Assembly (NCBI GenBank): GCA_022457155.1
Contig: JAJGOT010000952.1
Span: 62,001 to 126,000, forward strand
From: Cladopsammia gracilis
Lineage: Eukaryota > Cnidaria > Anthozoa > Scleractinia > Dendrophylliidae
Direction of reading: 5' to 3'
Length of the DNA stretch: 64,000 nucleotides
Both the position numbers and the translations under genes were made by a program. Shown piece after piece: positions 35,501 through 46,516 of this stretch. How positions within the stretch are numbered: position 1 is the stretch's first letter; each line of letters starts with the position of its first letter. The notes under the pieces were generated by a model. That model saw only the letters and a list, made by a program, of their open reading frames with translations. It did no database searches and was not told the DNA's origin.

Positions 35501-36096
35501 ACGTGTTGATTACTACAATGTGCAATTTGGTGCAATTTGAGGACAATAATTATTGTGGGAAATTGCACCATCACATAATATCAGACGCCCTGTATGTTAG
35601 AATGCACAAGGAAGGAGAAAAGGAGGTCAACCAATGAACAACTGGAGAAGAGGAGTGGAGAGAGAGTGAGAGAGAGAGAGGGCAGATGGAGGACAGATCT
35701 GAAGAGGTACAACTGGAGTCTTAAGGGGAAAATTTGTTTATGACCCATGCTTCTCTCTGGAGCCAAGGGCTTGTAAGTACGAAAGAGAGTTCTGAGAGAG
35801 TAAAAGAGCAATCAACAGCTGAAAACTTCCGTATCAACCTTACAACATACAACTGCACATGTATGTTTGGAAATCAGGGAAATAGGCCAAGCCATTAGCT
35901 ATTTTATTTTAAGTTAAAGAAGAATAAAAGAAAAAACTTACCCTTTTACTTGGGACTGGTCTAGCATTTGTTCTATTAGGACTAATGATATGAGCTTCAG
36001 AAAAGAGTCTGTCTTGATCCCCACTGTAATACCTAAGATGTTTTAAAAACACAGTACATGAAGTGTCCAATTTTCAATAAATTTATTTCTTATTGT

Positions 36097-36146
<50 letters not shown>

Positions 36147-36450
36147 AGACTTATATAGCGCACATATCACACATGTCTCATGGCGCTTTCGTACACTTAT
36201 GAGAATGAGATCAGACGTCAGCTTATGAAGCGCCACAGGCAGCCGCTATCGGTCCATTGCTGATCTCATCTCACCCACCCCCCCATGAACAAGTGACACT
36301 GAGGGTGGTCACAGCCAGGGTTTGTTACGTCCTTAGTGGTTCTTTTACATTCCCATGGGAGACGGGACCGCCATTTCTACGTGGTCATCCGAGCCACGTG
36401 AAGGTCTAACTATTTGCCAATATCATAGCAAAGGCAGCACCTTCATCCTA

Positions 36451-36481
<31 letters not shown>

Positions 36482-39400
36482 CCGGGGTTCGAACCCGCAA
36501 CCTCCCGCTCTGCGGACTGGTGCTCTATCAACTGAGTTAACCAGGAGGTGGTACATTTATGTACATCAAGAACAAGTGTTTTTTATTCAGAAAGGTCTGT
36601 AGAGTTTTGTTCACCGACTGGAGAAAACTGCTAACTCGATAGGAGAACAAACCGTGGACAAGTCTTTACCTAAACCAATCGATAACCCTGTGACATCCCT
36701 TCAACTTGGTCCTTCATTATTGAGACTAAAGGCATTTCAACTACAACTGTTGTTCTTTCCATCTTCTAGAGCTCTTTCATGTCACAAGGGTAGATTTAAA
36801 AAATCAAACTTTTCCCAAATCCAGGAGGTAGAATACAGAAAACATCCAGGGCATGAAATTTCACCTGATACAGTCGCCAATGCACCTAAGTTTTCTGTGC
36901 TGGCGACAAATATTCAAAAGTTAGTCTGACACCACATTGGCGACCAGAACCCTTTGCTTCATCCTACCTTTATGTATTGTGCAATTAAATAAAGCTTAAA
37001 GGTGGGTAAATCAGTGCGAATGACAAGGTTTGTAGCAAAACCGTCACGAACTCTACTGAGTGAAACATCAGCATCCGCCATCTTGGATATTTCAGAGGCT
37101 ACATGTATGTACGATGTATATTGTGCATTCAAACGTCCCTTTTACTAACAGTGCATATTGCAGGCTCAGAATATTCCGCGTCGTTTGTGCTCTCGTTTTT
37201 CTATGTCAATATTTTTTGTTTTCGTTTTTGGAAAAAAATAATGGCTACTAGTACTAACTTTTTGGACTTGGCGACCACTTTGGAATATTTAGGAGCCAAG
37301 TGTCTCCTTGAGAAAAAAGTAGTTTCTTGGTGTTGCGGATGGTGTGATCACCAAATGATGTAAAACAAAAGATTTAAAAGACACTGAACAATACCCACAC
37401 CACAACACAAAAGCTAACAAACAATGGTTTCCGCAAAACCAAGAAACACCCGAAAAAAGTTCATTTCATGCCCTGTAACATCCCATATTTGCACTACAGA
37501 TTTCAAGCAATGTGTCTGTCTTCTTAAAAGGCATGGAATGTGGGAGAATTCCTTCAGTGAATCACTCAATACTTTTTTATCTAATCGTTTGAAAGACATG
37601 TTTGTTACAATTTGAGCTGCAATATGCAAATTTCAAAATAATATTCATTGTATGACATCCAGTGTCACTGGATGTCAACATCACCACAAACTTGTCAACC
37701 CTGTCAACAGTCAGCGGCCTGACCAATCAGAGACTGCACCAGAATCTAGTGCAGTGGAATGGTGGCATCAAAGATTTGTCCACAGGCCTTCACACTTTCC
37801 CCTCTCCCCAGTTTCCTCTTGGCTCACTTCGCTCCTGGCCTTCCGAGAAAGGTCATAAGATATTTTAAGGAGTGGGGTGGAAGGGCAAGGTGAGAAATTT
37901 TTGACATGAAAATAGGTCGATTTTTTTTGGCTGATTTTCAGGGTATCAGGGGTAGATTATATGCCAGAAAATCTGGTAACATTCATGTGAAAGGCTTTGC
38001 ACTTGGTCTTACTTCAAAAAGGAGGCTAAAGGCAACTTGGAAATGGCCTTTTATACACTGTAGGTGGGTGGGTTGTTAAACTAAAAGAAGAATGGATATT
38101 TTCTGGAACTACACGTACACATAAGTGATAACAGTTAAAGGGAACCTCCATTGTCAGAACAAATTGACATTAAATTGTTGGAAATAAAGTCGAAATTTAA
38201 AATTTTTAAAAAACAGGTACAAAAATAATTTTAGTGTACAAATAAAATGGATATAAATATCACCTATTTTCGCTTTTAAATTTCCCGCGCGCCACCATTT
38301 TTAAAATTTATGTTATTATTAAGAATCGAGGTTCTTTTGTATGCAACAATTAGACAACCGTAACACGTCAAATGTTCAAAATGGCGGTGTGTGGGAAATT
38401 TAAAAGCGAAAATAGGCGATATTCATATCCATTTTTTATACACTAAAATTAATTTGCACCTGTTTTTTTTTTTTAATTTAATTTAGACTTTATTTCCAAC
38501 AATTTAACGTCAATTGTTATAACAATGGAGGTTCCCTTTAATTTCTGTTTGAATAACTAACCTTTCTAGTAGTTTTTCTTTATCCCATTTAAAATGACTA
38601 AGAAGAATCCTTGTAGTCGGTCTTGGTAACTATTGAAAAGAAAATTACAAAATTTAGGCTATAATATAAATTAGTCTAGATATTAAGTCTTAACTCTAAG
38701 AGGTTGTTTATGAATCATTTCAGCCTGGCTGAAGTTTCATCCCACTACTTGATTATTTTCCTCGTTGTTGGGTGGAATGAGCTCATCTTGGGGGATTTCA
38801 CCCCCGTCTTACAAGACATTCCATTGACAACCTGGGACGAAACAACATACTGTACATCTGTATGAAACAAAAATCATTTTTTCCTCCTGGGCGAAATTCA
38901 TCCCAGGATGAATCTGCCATCATGTTAACATATGGAAACCTACATACATATCAAGGAGACAAATTCCAGGTATAATCACATAATCAATCAGGACTGACTT
39001 TCTTGCATTTCCCAAATTGAGAATTGTTCACCAAGTAAAATGAAAATAGGACCTGATTGTCGGTTAATGTCTGTACATGTATTACAGAAATAGAGCTTAA
39101 CTATCGATTTTGGTCTCTCCAGGACTATGTGAAATGTTTGTAACAAGGTCAAGTCCTGTAACATTAGCTTTGACTGTAATCAAATCTTTCCTGTTTACAA
39201 CCCAACTACATCCTGTGCAACCACATCTCATAAATAATCACTTTTGCAAAACATCAGAAAACATTTTCAGTGAAATCATTACATGTCTAATCAAAACCTG
39301 TGGTAAGTGAACGAGACCTCTTTCAATGCTGGCAATTTAAATTCTAAAATTGTTGTTAACCTCTGGTAAGCGACCACTTGTCCATATTTCACTACTGATG

Positions 39401-41970
39401 ATGTCACTACTGATGAAAATTGAATACCGGTATTATGTACAGCTGTACAAATGTATATTAAGGGAGGTTTGACTGTGCCATGTGTTTCTAAACTCAAGAG
39501 TCTGTGTGTACAATGTAAAACCCATTCAACACTGTGACCATTCAAGTGTATGCTAGACTGAGCAGTATTTTAATGTGGTGCTGTTTATTATGCTGTACAA
39601 GGTCAGGGTTTGTACTCTTTTCAGATTTTAACATTCCATAACTTTCCATGACCTTTTCAAATTTTTCATGACCAAGATTTACAGTTGGTTTCAAAATTTT
39701 ATCAAAACGATAATTTTTTTTAATTTTTCATCTTGCCTTATTATTCCCACAATGTACATGTATGCTGCCTTAGTGATTTTGTACCATTAACATAATTTTC
39801 CATGACTTTCCATGACCCACACTTAAATTCCATGACGTTCCAGGCCTGGAAATTAAATTTTACAATTCCATGACTTTCCAGGTTTTTCCATGACCGTACG
39901 AACCATAAAGGTGGTCCTAATTATGAGTCTGGGTAAAAATCAAATAAAGTGTAGTGGCGTAGTGCTGTGTTTTTTCTTTTTATTGCACTGTAAAAGGTGA
40001 TCCTAACTTTTGAGTCTGTGGTTGAAACCCACAAGTGAGACCATTAAATGCAAGCTACTGAGTAGCTACTATTTTGCTGTGCTTCAGAAATGAAAATTTT
40101 AGTATGGAAAAGGGTCCATGAAAGGCCATTTCCATGTTTCTTTTTGCCTCTTCCTCAAAGCGAGGCTTAATACACAACTGTTCATAAGAAAGTGAGTTTT
40201 ATTTGCATGTTAATGGAAACTTATTTTCATATGAGAGGTTCTGCATCAAGTGTCGCTTTGATAACGAAGCATGAAATGGCCGATTGAAACAAAATCATAC
40301 AAAACAAAGAATAAAATGATATAAAAATATAAAGCTCTCAACTCAAATGGAACACAAATATCCAAAGCTGAAAGGTTAATATTGTAATAAATTTTGGTAA
40401 AAAATATACCAAAAAATGAGATTCTTTAGAAAAAAAACACTTTGGTTTTGACGAACACATGCAGCTCAAACTCAGTTTTGTATTCACTATTGGTTCCCAT
40501 TGCATTGCATTTCAAGCCTTTAACAATGCATGTACATACTGTTCTTGAGAACCTTCTAATAGAGCAGTTTTCAATTGAGTGTCGTAAAACCAAAACCAAA
40601 GTAATTACTCTGACCAATCACAGTAGTCATACATGTAAACAATCCAATGAACCAATCAGAACTCAAAGCAATTACATGTCGGCAACGCCAAGCGCGGGAA
40701 AACGCATGCGAGCAAGTTATGATTGGTTTTGGTTTTACTTCTGATTGGTCGAGAAAGTGACACGAGATTTTTTAGCCAATCACAAAGCGTAGCAATGCAA
40801 AACCAAAGCAACCGTGTAATTACTTTCGACACTCAATTGAAAACTGCTCTATTCAAGTTTACTAGTTATCGAGAACAACAGATTATGTAACTCAGTTGCA
40901 AATTCAAATGCAAATTCTCAAAAAGCTAAGAAAGGCAAGATGGTGATACAAAAAAATAAATATTAAAATAATAAAATTTTAAAAAATGGTGATACATCTC
41001 AAAAGTCCATCTACTAGTTATCTAAGTAAAACCAAGGCAAGGTTGTTTCTATCGATTTTTTTTTTTTGTTACAAAACTTTAAGCTTATGTACTGCATAAG
41101 CTTTACACCGAACCGTGAGGACATGCAAATCTAAGTTAACATCGCAAGAGTAAATGCTTTAGAATGGTGTGAAGCTGTCAATATTAAAGTATACTAGTCC
41201 AGGAAGAAAAAAAAAACAAAATAAGTGAACGAAAGATTTCACACCTTGAAACAATAAGTTTGCTGTATTGACTGAAAATTTCAATGTGAGTTGCTTCAAT
41301 ATCAGATGTAATAGCTACGAATAGATCCTTTTCTTTATAGTTATCGGCGGTACCACAAACAAAATCATTAAGTCAGGGAAGGTATTCAGTTAAATATAAT
41401 GTTTAAAGCTTAAATGTGGTAAAATCTTGCAGTTCCTCGTTGTTGCTTACTCGACAGGAAATTGGGAAAAATCTCCAAACGGTCGAATCAGCAAATTACG
41501 TAAAGCTTAAAAATTGTATTCAAAGACGTTGAAAATGACCATGTAACTAGAAAATTAAACGTCCCATTTATAGTTTGTTACATGAGATTAAGCTATTAAA
41601 AGCCGCGATGTTAAGAAGCTTATTAGAACCACCGTTTGTTTCTGAATCTCACCAACAAAACCTGAACAAGATCGAGCATTGTTGATGTTTGCATACATTG
41701 AGAAATAGGTAAAGACTGACGTGCATCCACGAAACCCCGCATACTTACCTGAAAAACATTATTAACTTCGTCGATAATATCGTTCATATAACTGACTAAA
41801 GCTTCAGGAGTTAGACACTCGTAATGGAAATCATCATTTATGTGAGGTCTCTTCGGAGTTGAGGGTTCATCGCAATCGATGTCGAAGTCACTTTCGTCGC
41901 CTTCTTCGGAGCCCGATTCATTATAACTATCCTCCTGGTCATAAATGGCATCATCGTCCTCCGAATCCAT
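23514..41970 (-). CDS. ARIH1: E3 ubiquitin ligase Ariadne-1 (RBR family), 18 coding exons
   Basis: Exons (minus order): 41970-41749, 38629-38562, 36032-35942, 33665-33594, 32958-32866, 32648-32593, 31792-31726, 31575-31469, 30033-29991, 29711-29640, 28893-28816, 28347-28295, 27270-27213, 27045-26962, 25613-25551, 25450-25337, 24731-24619, 23601-23514. All use GT-AG, all phases join, and the product is 513 residues (fly and human orthologues are 503 and 557). Order: acidic N-terminus; UBA-like region (about 55-110); RING1 from Cys141 (CEIC); IBR (about 200-275); RING2 from Cys299, with the catalytic Cys312 in GGCNHM; then the autoinhibitory Ariadne domain to the end (…WEYIDYD). In the family the protein takes ubiquitin from UBE2L3 onto that cysteine and primes substrates with neddylated cullin-RING ligases. 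The start is the Met of MDSEDDD; an upstream in-frame Met at 42051 is less conserved-looking. Confidence 0.97.
23864..24104. mobile_element. MITE in ARIH1 last intron
   Basis: Ends are gggcccggttgttcgaaagc and gctttgaacaacccggccc, with further inverted similarity inward (ggttaacactaacccagg versus ccctgggttagcttaacc). Non-coding, 241 bp. Confidence 0.7.
24160..24541. mobile_element. TIR element with an internal 88-bp triplication
   Basis: Ends are ccctttcgctcccaagag and ctctgggagtgaaagg. The interior consists of an 88-bp unit starting at 24238, 24326 and 24414, plus part of a fourth to about 24500, with roughly 90% identity between units. Single units of the same family occur at 32700-32800 (inverted), near 39995-40075 (inverted, decayed) and at 55090-55190. 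It lies in the last intron of ARIH1. Confidence 0.8.
24238..24501. repeat. 88-bp tandem repeat, three full units
   Basis: Each unit runs aatggtaccatgcaaaagta…gaagaggtttcatttgaatggtcacacc… to …aaaagttagaaca. Both strands are open through the repeats, which creates several overlapping open frames; these are artefacts of the repeat. Confidence 0.85.
26429..26896. mobile_element. 468-bp palindromic MITE, compact relative of the 8.8-12.1 kb element
   Basis: Terminal inverted repeats of about 165 bp: aagtgcacctaaccccc…gttatagagatttgaattta… at the left, …taaattcaaatctctacaac…ggggttacaatgttagtgcactt at the right. Ends and interior match 8827-8941 plus 11712-12057. It sits in an ARIH1 intron. Confidence 0.8.
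27680..28160. repeat. Dispersed repeat in ARIH1 introns, inverted copy of 13.2-14.4 kb
   Basis: Shares inverted blocks with 13190-14420 (ttgaaccagttgaaagttat, the caccatgttggtg…caccaagatggcc palindrome, ggcccagatgtgtagtttaaa). An inner palindrome, gtgatagttgttttgggctt…catcaactatcac, lies at 27686-27722. Confidence 0.6.
30226..30475. repeat. Clustered inverted/direct repeats of ttgcaagtcaatgcaagtt
   Basis: The words caagtcaatgcaag and cttgcattgact recur at least four times in alternating orientation, including a near palindrome at 30236-30281 and a later one at 30445-30480. Probably a decayed fold-back element in an ARIH1 intron. Confidence 0.55.
31068..31167. repeat. 13-bp inverted repeat around a GCGA-rich stretch
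   Basis: acaagtcgacctc (31068-31080) and gaggtcgacttgt (31155-31167) flank repeated agcgaagcgag-like words. It lies in an ARIH1 intron and has no gene. Confidence 0.5.
32230..32395. mobile_element. 166-bp MITE family B, copy 1
   Basis: Ends are cagggatgtagat and atctacatccctg. AATTATA lies directly on both sides (32223-32229 and 32396-32402), a 7-bp target duplication. A copy of the same length and orientation lies at 35128-35293. Both are in ARIH1 introns. Confidence 0.85.
35128..35293. mobile_element. 166-bp MITE family B, copy 2
   Basis: Over 90% identical by eye to 32230-32395, with the same ends and orientation. The flanks gtgtta/gtatta are an imperfect target duplication, so it may be slightly older. 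Confidence 0.8.
36100..36545 (-). mobile_element. tRNA-derived SINE with (ATT)n tail
   Basis: Read on the minus strand from 36545. The tRNA-like head has an A box (TTAACTCAGTTGATAGAGC), an anticodon-like loop and a B box (GGGTTCGAACCCCGG). A unique body of about 300 bp follows, then a trinucleotide tail seen on the + strand as (aat)n at 36102-36145. It matches the SINE at 55199-55625. The head lacks a closing acceptor stem, so it is not a functional tRNA. Confidence 0.85.
38145..38541. mobile_element. MITE family C, copy 1, TTAA ends (piggyBac-like)
   Basis: Starts ttaaagggaacctccattgt and ends acaatggaggttcccttt aa. The long imperfect TIRs contain gaaataaagtcgaaatttaa. An inner inverted pair (cgcttttaaatttccc / gggaaatttaaaagcg) gives a double hairpin. 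TTAA at both tips fits piggyBac targeting. Copy 2 is at 61680-62078. Confidence 0.85.
39606..39904. repeat. Repeat rich in ccatgactttcca words
   Basis: Short inverted ends (gggtttgtac and gtacgaacc) enclose many copies of catgactttccatgac in both orientations. A related stretch is near 32440-32570. It lies in the first ARIH1 intron and is non-coding. Confidence 0.45.
40559..40852. mobile_element. MITE family A, copy 3
   Basis: The cleanest copy: atagagcagttttcaattga… and …tcaattgaaaactgctctat are exact inverted ends, continuing through gtcgtaaaac at the left and the cgacac edge at the right. It contains several CCAAT/ATTGG words and lies in the first ARIH1 intron. Confidence 0.85.
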
Positions 41971-42051
41971 TTTCGTATTTAAAATATCCACGTGCCCGAA
42001 AAAGAGAGTGAGAACTTGTGTATAATCGCCACAACTGTTCCAGAATAACAC

Positions 42052-43079
42052 TAACTTTCATTTATATGGAGGAAACCATGTACACTTTTTTTAGAGGGTT
42101 TTGGTCACATGATACTCGCTAAATGCATTGCGATTGGTCAAAAGACAATGCAATTGTGACGTCATTTTACTAATTTTTAACAACTTGCATATAGAGGACT
42201 GGGAACAAAGATTCGCTTTCGGTTTGACAACGCACTTCGATCATTTTCACACAAGATATACTCCCCCGGATTGGTCATATATTGCCGGAAAATTTATGCC
42301 AAGAACTTTCTCAACGTACACTGTTCTAATTTTTTTATTTCACGCCGATTTGTTGCAGTGTAATCAAAGTTACACACGGCAGAAGTGATGCTGGCGGACA
42401 TTTATATCATCAATTTGGTAACCCTAAAACAACTATGACGTGTTTCGATACCATAATGCAATGCAAGTTTGGCTGCCTGTTGTGATTATCACACGTGCTT
42501 GCATAATACTTCAGTTTTATGTCAAAGAAATCACGGAAGATCACAAATGAAAACTTTATAAAGTAACTAGGGTATCTAAAAGATAGTAATGCTGCGGCTC
42601 ATTCTGTTGATGTTGACATTAGCTAGGCAGTCATCCATCTGCTTGCGTTAGACCCTGAAAATAGTCACAAATTGTGCGGTGTTTTGAAAACTAACACCAC
42701 CCCCTCACCTCCAGGCAAAAAAATTCACATATGTCGAAGTAGAAAGGTAAATTATAATCGTAGTAGGTCTAGTTTATCAAATGATATTCAGTGTGAACAT
42801 TTGATTTGTTTAGTTAGTGTTATTTTTATCGACATTGAGTTCACATATAGGTGAATTCGATGTATTCTTTTTTCTGTTTTTTTTTTCCTTTTTTTTTTTG
42901 GGGGGGGGGGGTTATTATTATTGGAAAACATAACCATGCTGTACTCACTCTACACATAGACATAGCCTATACTCAAGCGCATGAGACTCTAAGACGCGTT
43001 GATTGAAGCTACCAATTTTTCTGTACTCGCTTTGAATATTAATTTATTGATTCCCGATCAAACCCACACTCGTGTAATA
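42052..43079. other. ARIH1 upstream region, no gene seen
   Basis: ARIH1 transcription should start near 42000-42060, read leftwards; no TATA box is evident. A T- and G-run lies at about 42868-42911. Short plus-strand frames (42128-42388, 42672-42854) are unsupported. Confidence 0.35.
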
Positions 43080-43647
43080 CAGTCGAACCCCGCTATTTCG
43101 AACTCGGTTAATTCGAATTCCCCGTTACAGAAATCAGGTCGAATTCCCTTGGATTTACCCTTCCGTTTTCAGTCATTTATTATCAGCTATTTCGAACTCT
43201 ATTATTTCGAACTCCCCGCTATTTCGAACTGATCCCTCTTTCCCTAGACCTAAAATCAACCCCTTATTTTGAACTTGTCAAGAACAGAATACATCAGAGC
43301 GCAGCTGGAACTTATTGCCTTTTATTTGAACTCTACGTAGTTAGTGACTTGACAATGCTTGATTTACGTGCAGTGTCCCATTACCGCTAAGAAATTCCAG
43401 CTGTTGTGGATCATACATTAGGTATTCAATAACAAAACAACAGAACATTCAAAGATTTTTAGTAGCAACAGCATCTGCTGATTTATCTAAATCGTCGTTA
43501 TTTAATTAATGTCTCTTTGCATACTGTATTTCATTAAAAATGATTCATTGTTTACGAATTTTACGCTACCCCGGTTATTTCGAAACCCCGCTATTTCGAA
43601 TTTTTTTTTCATTTCCCCTGGGACTTCGAAATAGCAGGGTTCGACTG
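43080..43647. mobile_element. pogo/Tigger-like MITE, TA target
   Basis: Ends cagtcgaaccccgctatttc and …gaaatagcagggttcgactg are flanked by TA on both sides (43078-43079, 43648-43649). The inner ends repeat tatttcgaact. These tips and the TA duplication are characteristic of pogo-group Tc1/mariner elements. There is no transposase. Confidence 0.8.
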
Positions 43648-43675
43648 TACTTCCCAAACGTTAACCGTGAATTAT

Positions 43676-44270
43676 TACTCATGCGCATAGCGGCATGAGT
43701 CAAGGTTTCGGTTAGGTTTCTTTTCGTCCCGCTTTTTGTAGTCACAAATTGCCTTGTTACTCATGTTCATAGCGGCATGAGTCAAGGTTTCGGTAAGGTT
43801 TCCTTGTTTCCATTTTTAGCTTTCGTCCCGCTTTTGCCTTGTTTTTTTTAAGTTTCCCGTATCCCGCGGGAGGACTTTCACTGGTCTGATTGGTTGACAT
43901 GCGACCTCGTGATTTCGCCGTGCCCGTAATCACGTTCTTGTTTTTAAAATAGCCGAGTCAAGCCACTGGCATTTGGTCTTCACCGGAAAAGAAATTACAT
44001 TTTTCGATGGGAATTTATGTTGACATCAATTTGTGATTGAATTTTTCTTTGTGTTGTCGCTAGATTTAGAAAAATGCTCATAAAACGTGTTTAAATTCAG
44101 TTGTAAATTCAGTCGTAATAAATGATATCTGATAATATGTAAACAAAACAAGACTTACATGTCACGCAAAATTCGTTGAGAGGGAAGGGGTGCGTGACCC
44201 AGTTAAAATAAACCATAAAACGTTCTTATGCAAGCGCATGAGTACAGGCTACCAGCTAGCCTCTTGTTTT
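43676..44270. mobile_element. Non-TIR repeat unit A with terminal hairpins
   Basis: The start has the hairpin ctcatgcgcatagcggcatgag (repeated at about 43761). The end is gcgcatgagtacaggctacc plus agctagcctcttg, which also folds (aggcta…tagcct). A near-identical second unit follows at 44271-46434. Hairpins near both ends without inverted termini or a clear duplication recall Helitron-like elements; this is inference. Confidence 0.5.
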
Positions 44271-44410
44271 TTTAAAGTTTCCCGTATCCCGCGGGACGAC
44301 TTTCACTGGTCTGATTGGTTGACACGCGACCTCGTGATTTCGGCGTGCCCGTAAATAGCCGAGTCAAGCCACTAGCATTTGGACTTCACCGGAAAAGAAA
44401 TTACATTTTT

Positions 44411-44882
44411 ACTCATGCGCGTAGCGGCATGAGGTAAGGTTTCGGCTCCGTTTTTCTTGTTATTTTTATTATAATTTTTATTTTTTGTGTCACGATTTTG
44501 CATGCAAATTTATGCATGCATATTTTAAATTGTACACTTCCGGTTCATAGCTTTGCCACTACACTTCCTGTTTAGTGACTTCCGGCTACTCTCACTTCCG
44601 GTAAAAGAGCGTTACTCAAGTGTCACGACAGCGTCTCCTACAACCCTACTTGCATTAGCAATGTTCATGTTTGGTATATATAAGACTTAGAAGAATCATT
44701 CCCTTCATTGTGGTACAGCCTTCATTTCCAAAACAATCAATAGTAAACAACGTGGTTTGCAGGAACGATGACTGAATGAAAGGAGTACTCTTCGCCATGT
44801 CGGACATCTTCTTATCATGTTTAAAATATATCATGAAACTAACTTACGCATGCGCATGAGTATAGGCTACTCGGAGCCTCTT
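44411..44882. mobile_element. Shorter hairpin-ended repeat inserted in unit B
   Basis: Begins actcatgcgcgtagcggcat and ends gcgcatgagtataggctact plus cggagcctctt. These are the same termini as unit A with a different interior. In unit A the flanks are joined (attacatttttcgatg). Confidence 0.6.
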
Positions 44883-45447
44883 GTTCGATGAGAATTTATG
44901 TTGATACAGTCGATCCCATTAATGTTGTTCAAGAAAAAAGAAGTTTACAAGTTAACAAAACAATTAAATATTCAATTTCCTCGCGTGGGACCTTGAATTT
45001 GCATAATAACACGTAATAATAACACGGCGAAAAGTCGTTGATATTCAAAGATGCCTCGTCCTTTTTCCGACGATTTGAGGTGGAGGTGAAGCTCATCTCA
45101 TCGACAAAGCAAAAACACTAGAACCTTCGGGTATTAATAAACGCGATGAACTGCACTAATTATGTTATCTTTACAAAACTGCCTGTCATTATTTAGTCAA
45201 CTATTATATTTGTCAGTTTATCATAGGACGCTTTTTTTATTTACCTGTCAATGTAGTAACCTATCATGTTTCTTGGTTCCATATTTTAAACTTTTAAAAT
45301 TGTAACGATAATAACGTATATACTCATTTTTATTTTAGCCCCCGTCGAAGGTTTGTGTTTCAAACCGAAATATCGGGCACAAAATATATATCTTTTATTT
45401 TACTTTATTTTTCTTGAGTCAATCTTTTCTCGGCCGTACGGATCAGT

Positions 45448-45864
45448 TTGCCGTGTTATTTTACAATAATATATCAACACTTGTTTTATGCAAAAACGTA
45501 CCAGGAGATAGCTACTAATCTCTTTGTAAGTCCAATGACAGTTAAACGCACTTGTGCTAACTTCTATACTAACGGTTATGTAAAGCCTTGGCCGATCGGT
45601 CGTCCACCTGAGACAACTTGCCTTTTTCCGCACGAAGAGTACGTGATCATGGAGTGTCTTTTAGAACATCCAGAAATGCAATTAAATGAAATAGCATCGA
45701 AAATATTTCATGCAACCGGCTCCGCTTTTAGCCCACAAACATTGTGCAGAACTGTGCATAGGCTTGGATTTACACGTAAAAAGGTACATATGGATTTACT
45801 CATTATTTATATGCAACCTCCAAGTCGTTTGAGGGTATTGTTGAAATTTTTTGTTTCTGGTTAG
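45448..45864 (+). pseudogene. Tc1-like transposase fragment (DNA-binding domain only)
   Basis: Residues 12-115 form the bipartite helix-turn-helix region of Tc1/IS630-type transposases: YQEIATNLFVSPMTVKRTC, then the GRP-type hook (PIGRPPETT), then a second HTH with LNEIASKIFH and PQTLCRTVHRLGFTRKKV. At 45783 AAAAAG is followed by gtacat, a possible splice donor, and similarity ends there. The DDE/D domain that cuts and joins DNA is missing. What is left could in principle bind the element's own ends. Confidence 0.75.
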
Positions 45865-46068
45865 AATATAGCCAATTTGACATTTTTTCATAAGCTTATC
45901 CGCCAAATCTGGCAGAATGTGAGCTAGTTTCGAACGGAATTCTTCGACGCTTTCCAGAACTGGGAAATTAGTTATTCTTCTTGTTAGGTAACTACTTTTT
46001 TTCTTTTCATCCAAAACGCGTACTTCTAAACAGTTAAAAAACTGTTTTGAACTTCCCGCCGTGGCCAT
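45796..46068 (-). CDS. Unassigned converging ORF inside the Tc1-like element
   Basis: Starts with ATG at 46068 just inside the right TIR: MATAGSSKQFFNCLEVRV, then YLTRRITNFPVLESVEEFRS, then LPDLADKLMKKCQIGYI. Roughly the first 67 residues have protein-like composition and resemble a ubiquitin-like/PB1-style N-terminal fold; the rest is AT-rich and probably intron. It may be the first exon of a second, oppositely transcribed element protein or a captured exon. I cannot name the family. Confidence 0.4.
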   Translation of the reverse strand: MATAGSSKQFFNCLEVRVLDEKKKSSYLTRRITNFPVLESVEEFRSKLAHILPDLADKLMKKCQIGYILTRNKKFQQYPQTTWRLHINNE

Positions 46069-46516
46069 TTTCTACACATGTGTTCAGCTGCACGTTCACA
46101 CACGCGCGTAATTTGAATGTTAATGAGGCACGTGACTTTTGTTAACTTGTAAACGTCTTTTTTTCTTGAACAAAGTTAATGGGATCGACTGTATCAATTT
46201 GCGATTGAATTTTTGTTTGCGTTGTCGCTAGTTTTGGAGAAATGCTTATAAAACGTGTTTAAATTCAGTTGTAAATTCAGTGGTAATAAATGAGATCTGA
46301 TATTATGTAAACAAAACAAGACTTACGTGTCACGCAAAATTCGTTGAGAGGGAAGGGGTGCGTGACCCAGTTAAAATAAACCATAAAACGTTCTTATACA
46401 AGCGCATGAGTACAGGCTACCAGCTAGCCTCTTGTTCCTATTACATTGGGTTATGCCAGAAAGAATCCATTTCCCCTTGAATCATTAAACGCTTATCAGA
46501 ATTCAGTGATTTAATT

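Larger units (their letters stand above)
44907..46191. mobile_element. Tc1/mariner-type transposon, internally deleted
   Basis: 1285 bp with about 58-bp TIRs (cagtcgatcccattaa…gtttacaagttaac and inverse). TA lies on both sides (44905-44906, 46192-46193). Inside are a plus-strand transposase DNA-binding fragment and a converging minus-strand frame. The DDE catalytic domain is absent, so it needs a transposase in trans. Confidence 0.85.
44271..46434. mobile_element. Repeat unit B, interrupted by two later insertions
   Basis: Collinear with unit A (gtttcccgtatcccgcggga… to …ctaccagctagcctcttg), but split by a 472-bp insertion at 44411-44882 and by the Tc1-like element at 44907-46191. Unit A shows the uninterrupted sequence at both points. 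Confidence 0.75.

Noticed and set aside
36484..36545. tRNA gene on the minus strand
   Set aside because: A and B boxes are present but there is no closed acceptor stem, and the sequence continues into a repeated body and tail shared with 55.2 kb; it is a SINE head.
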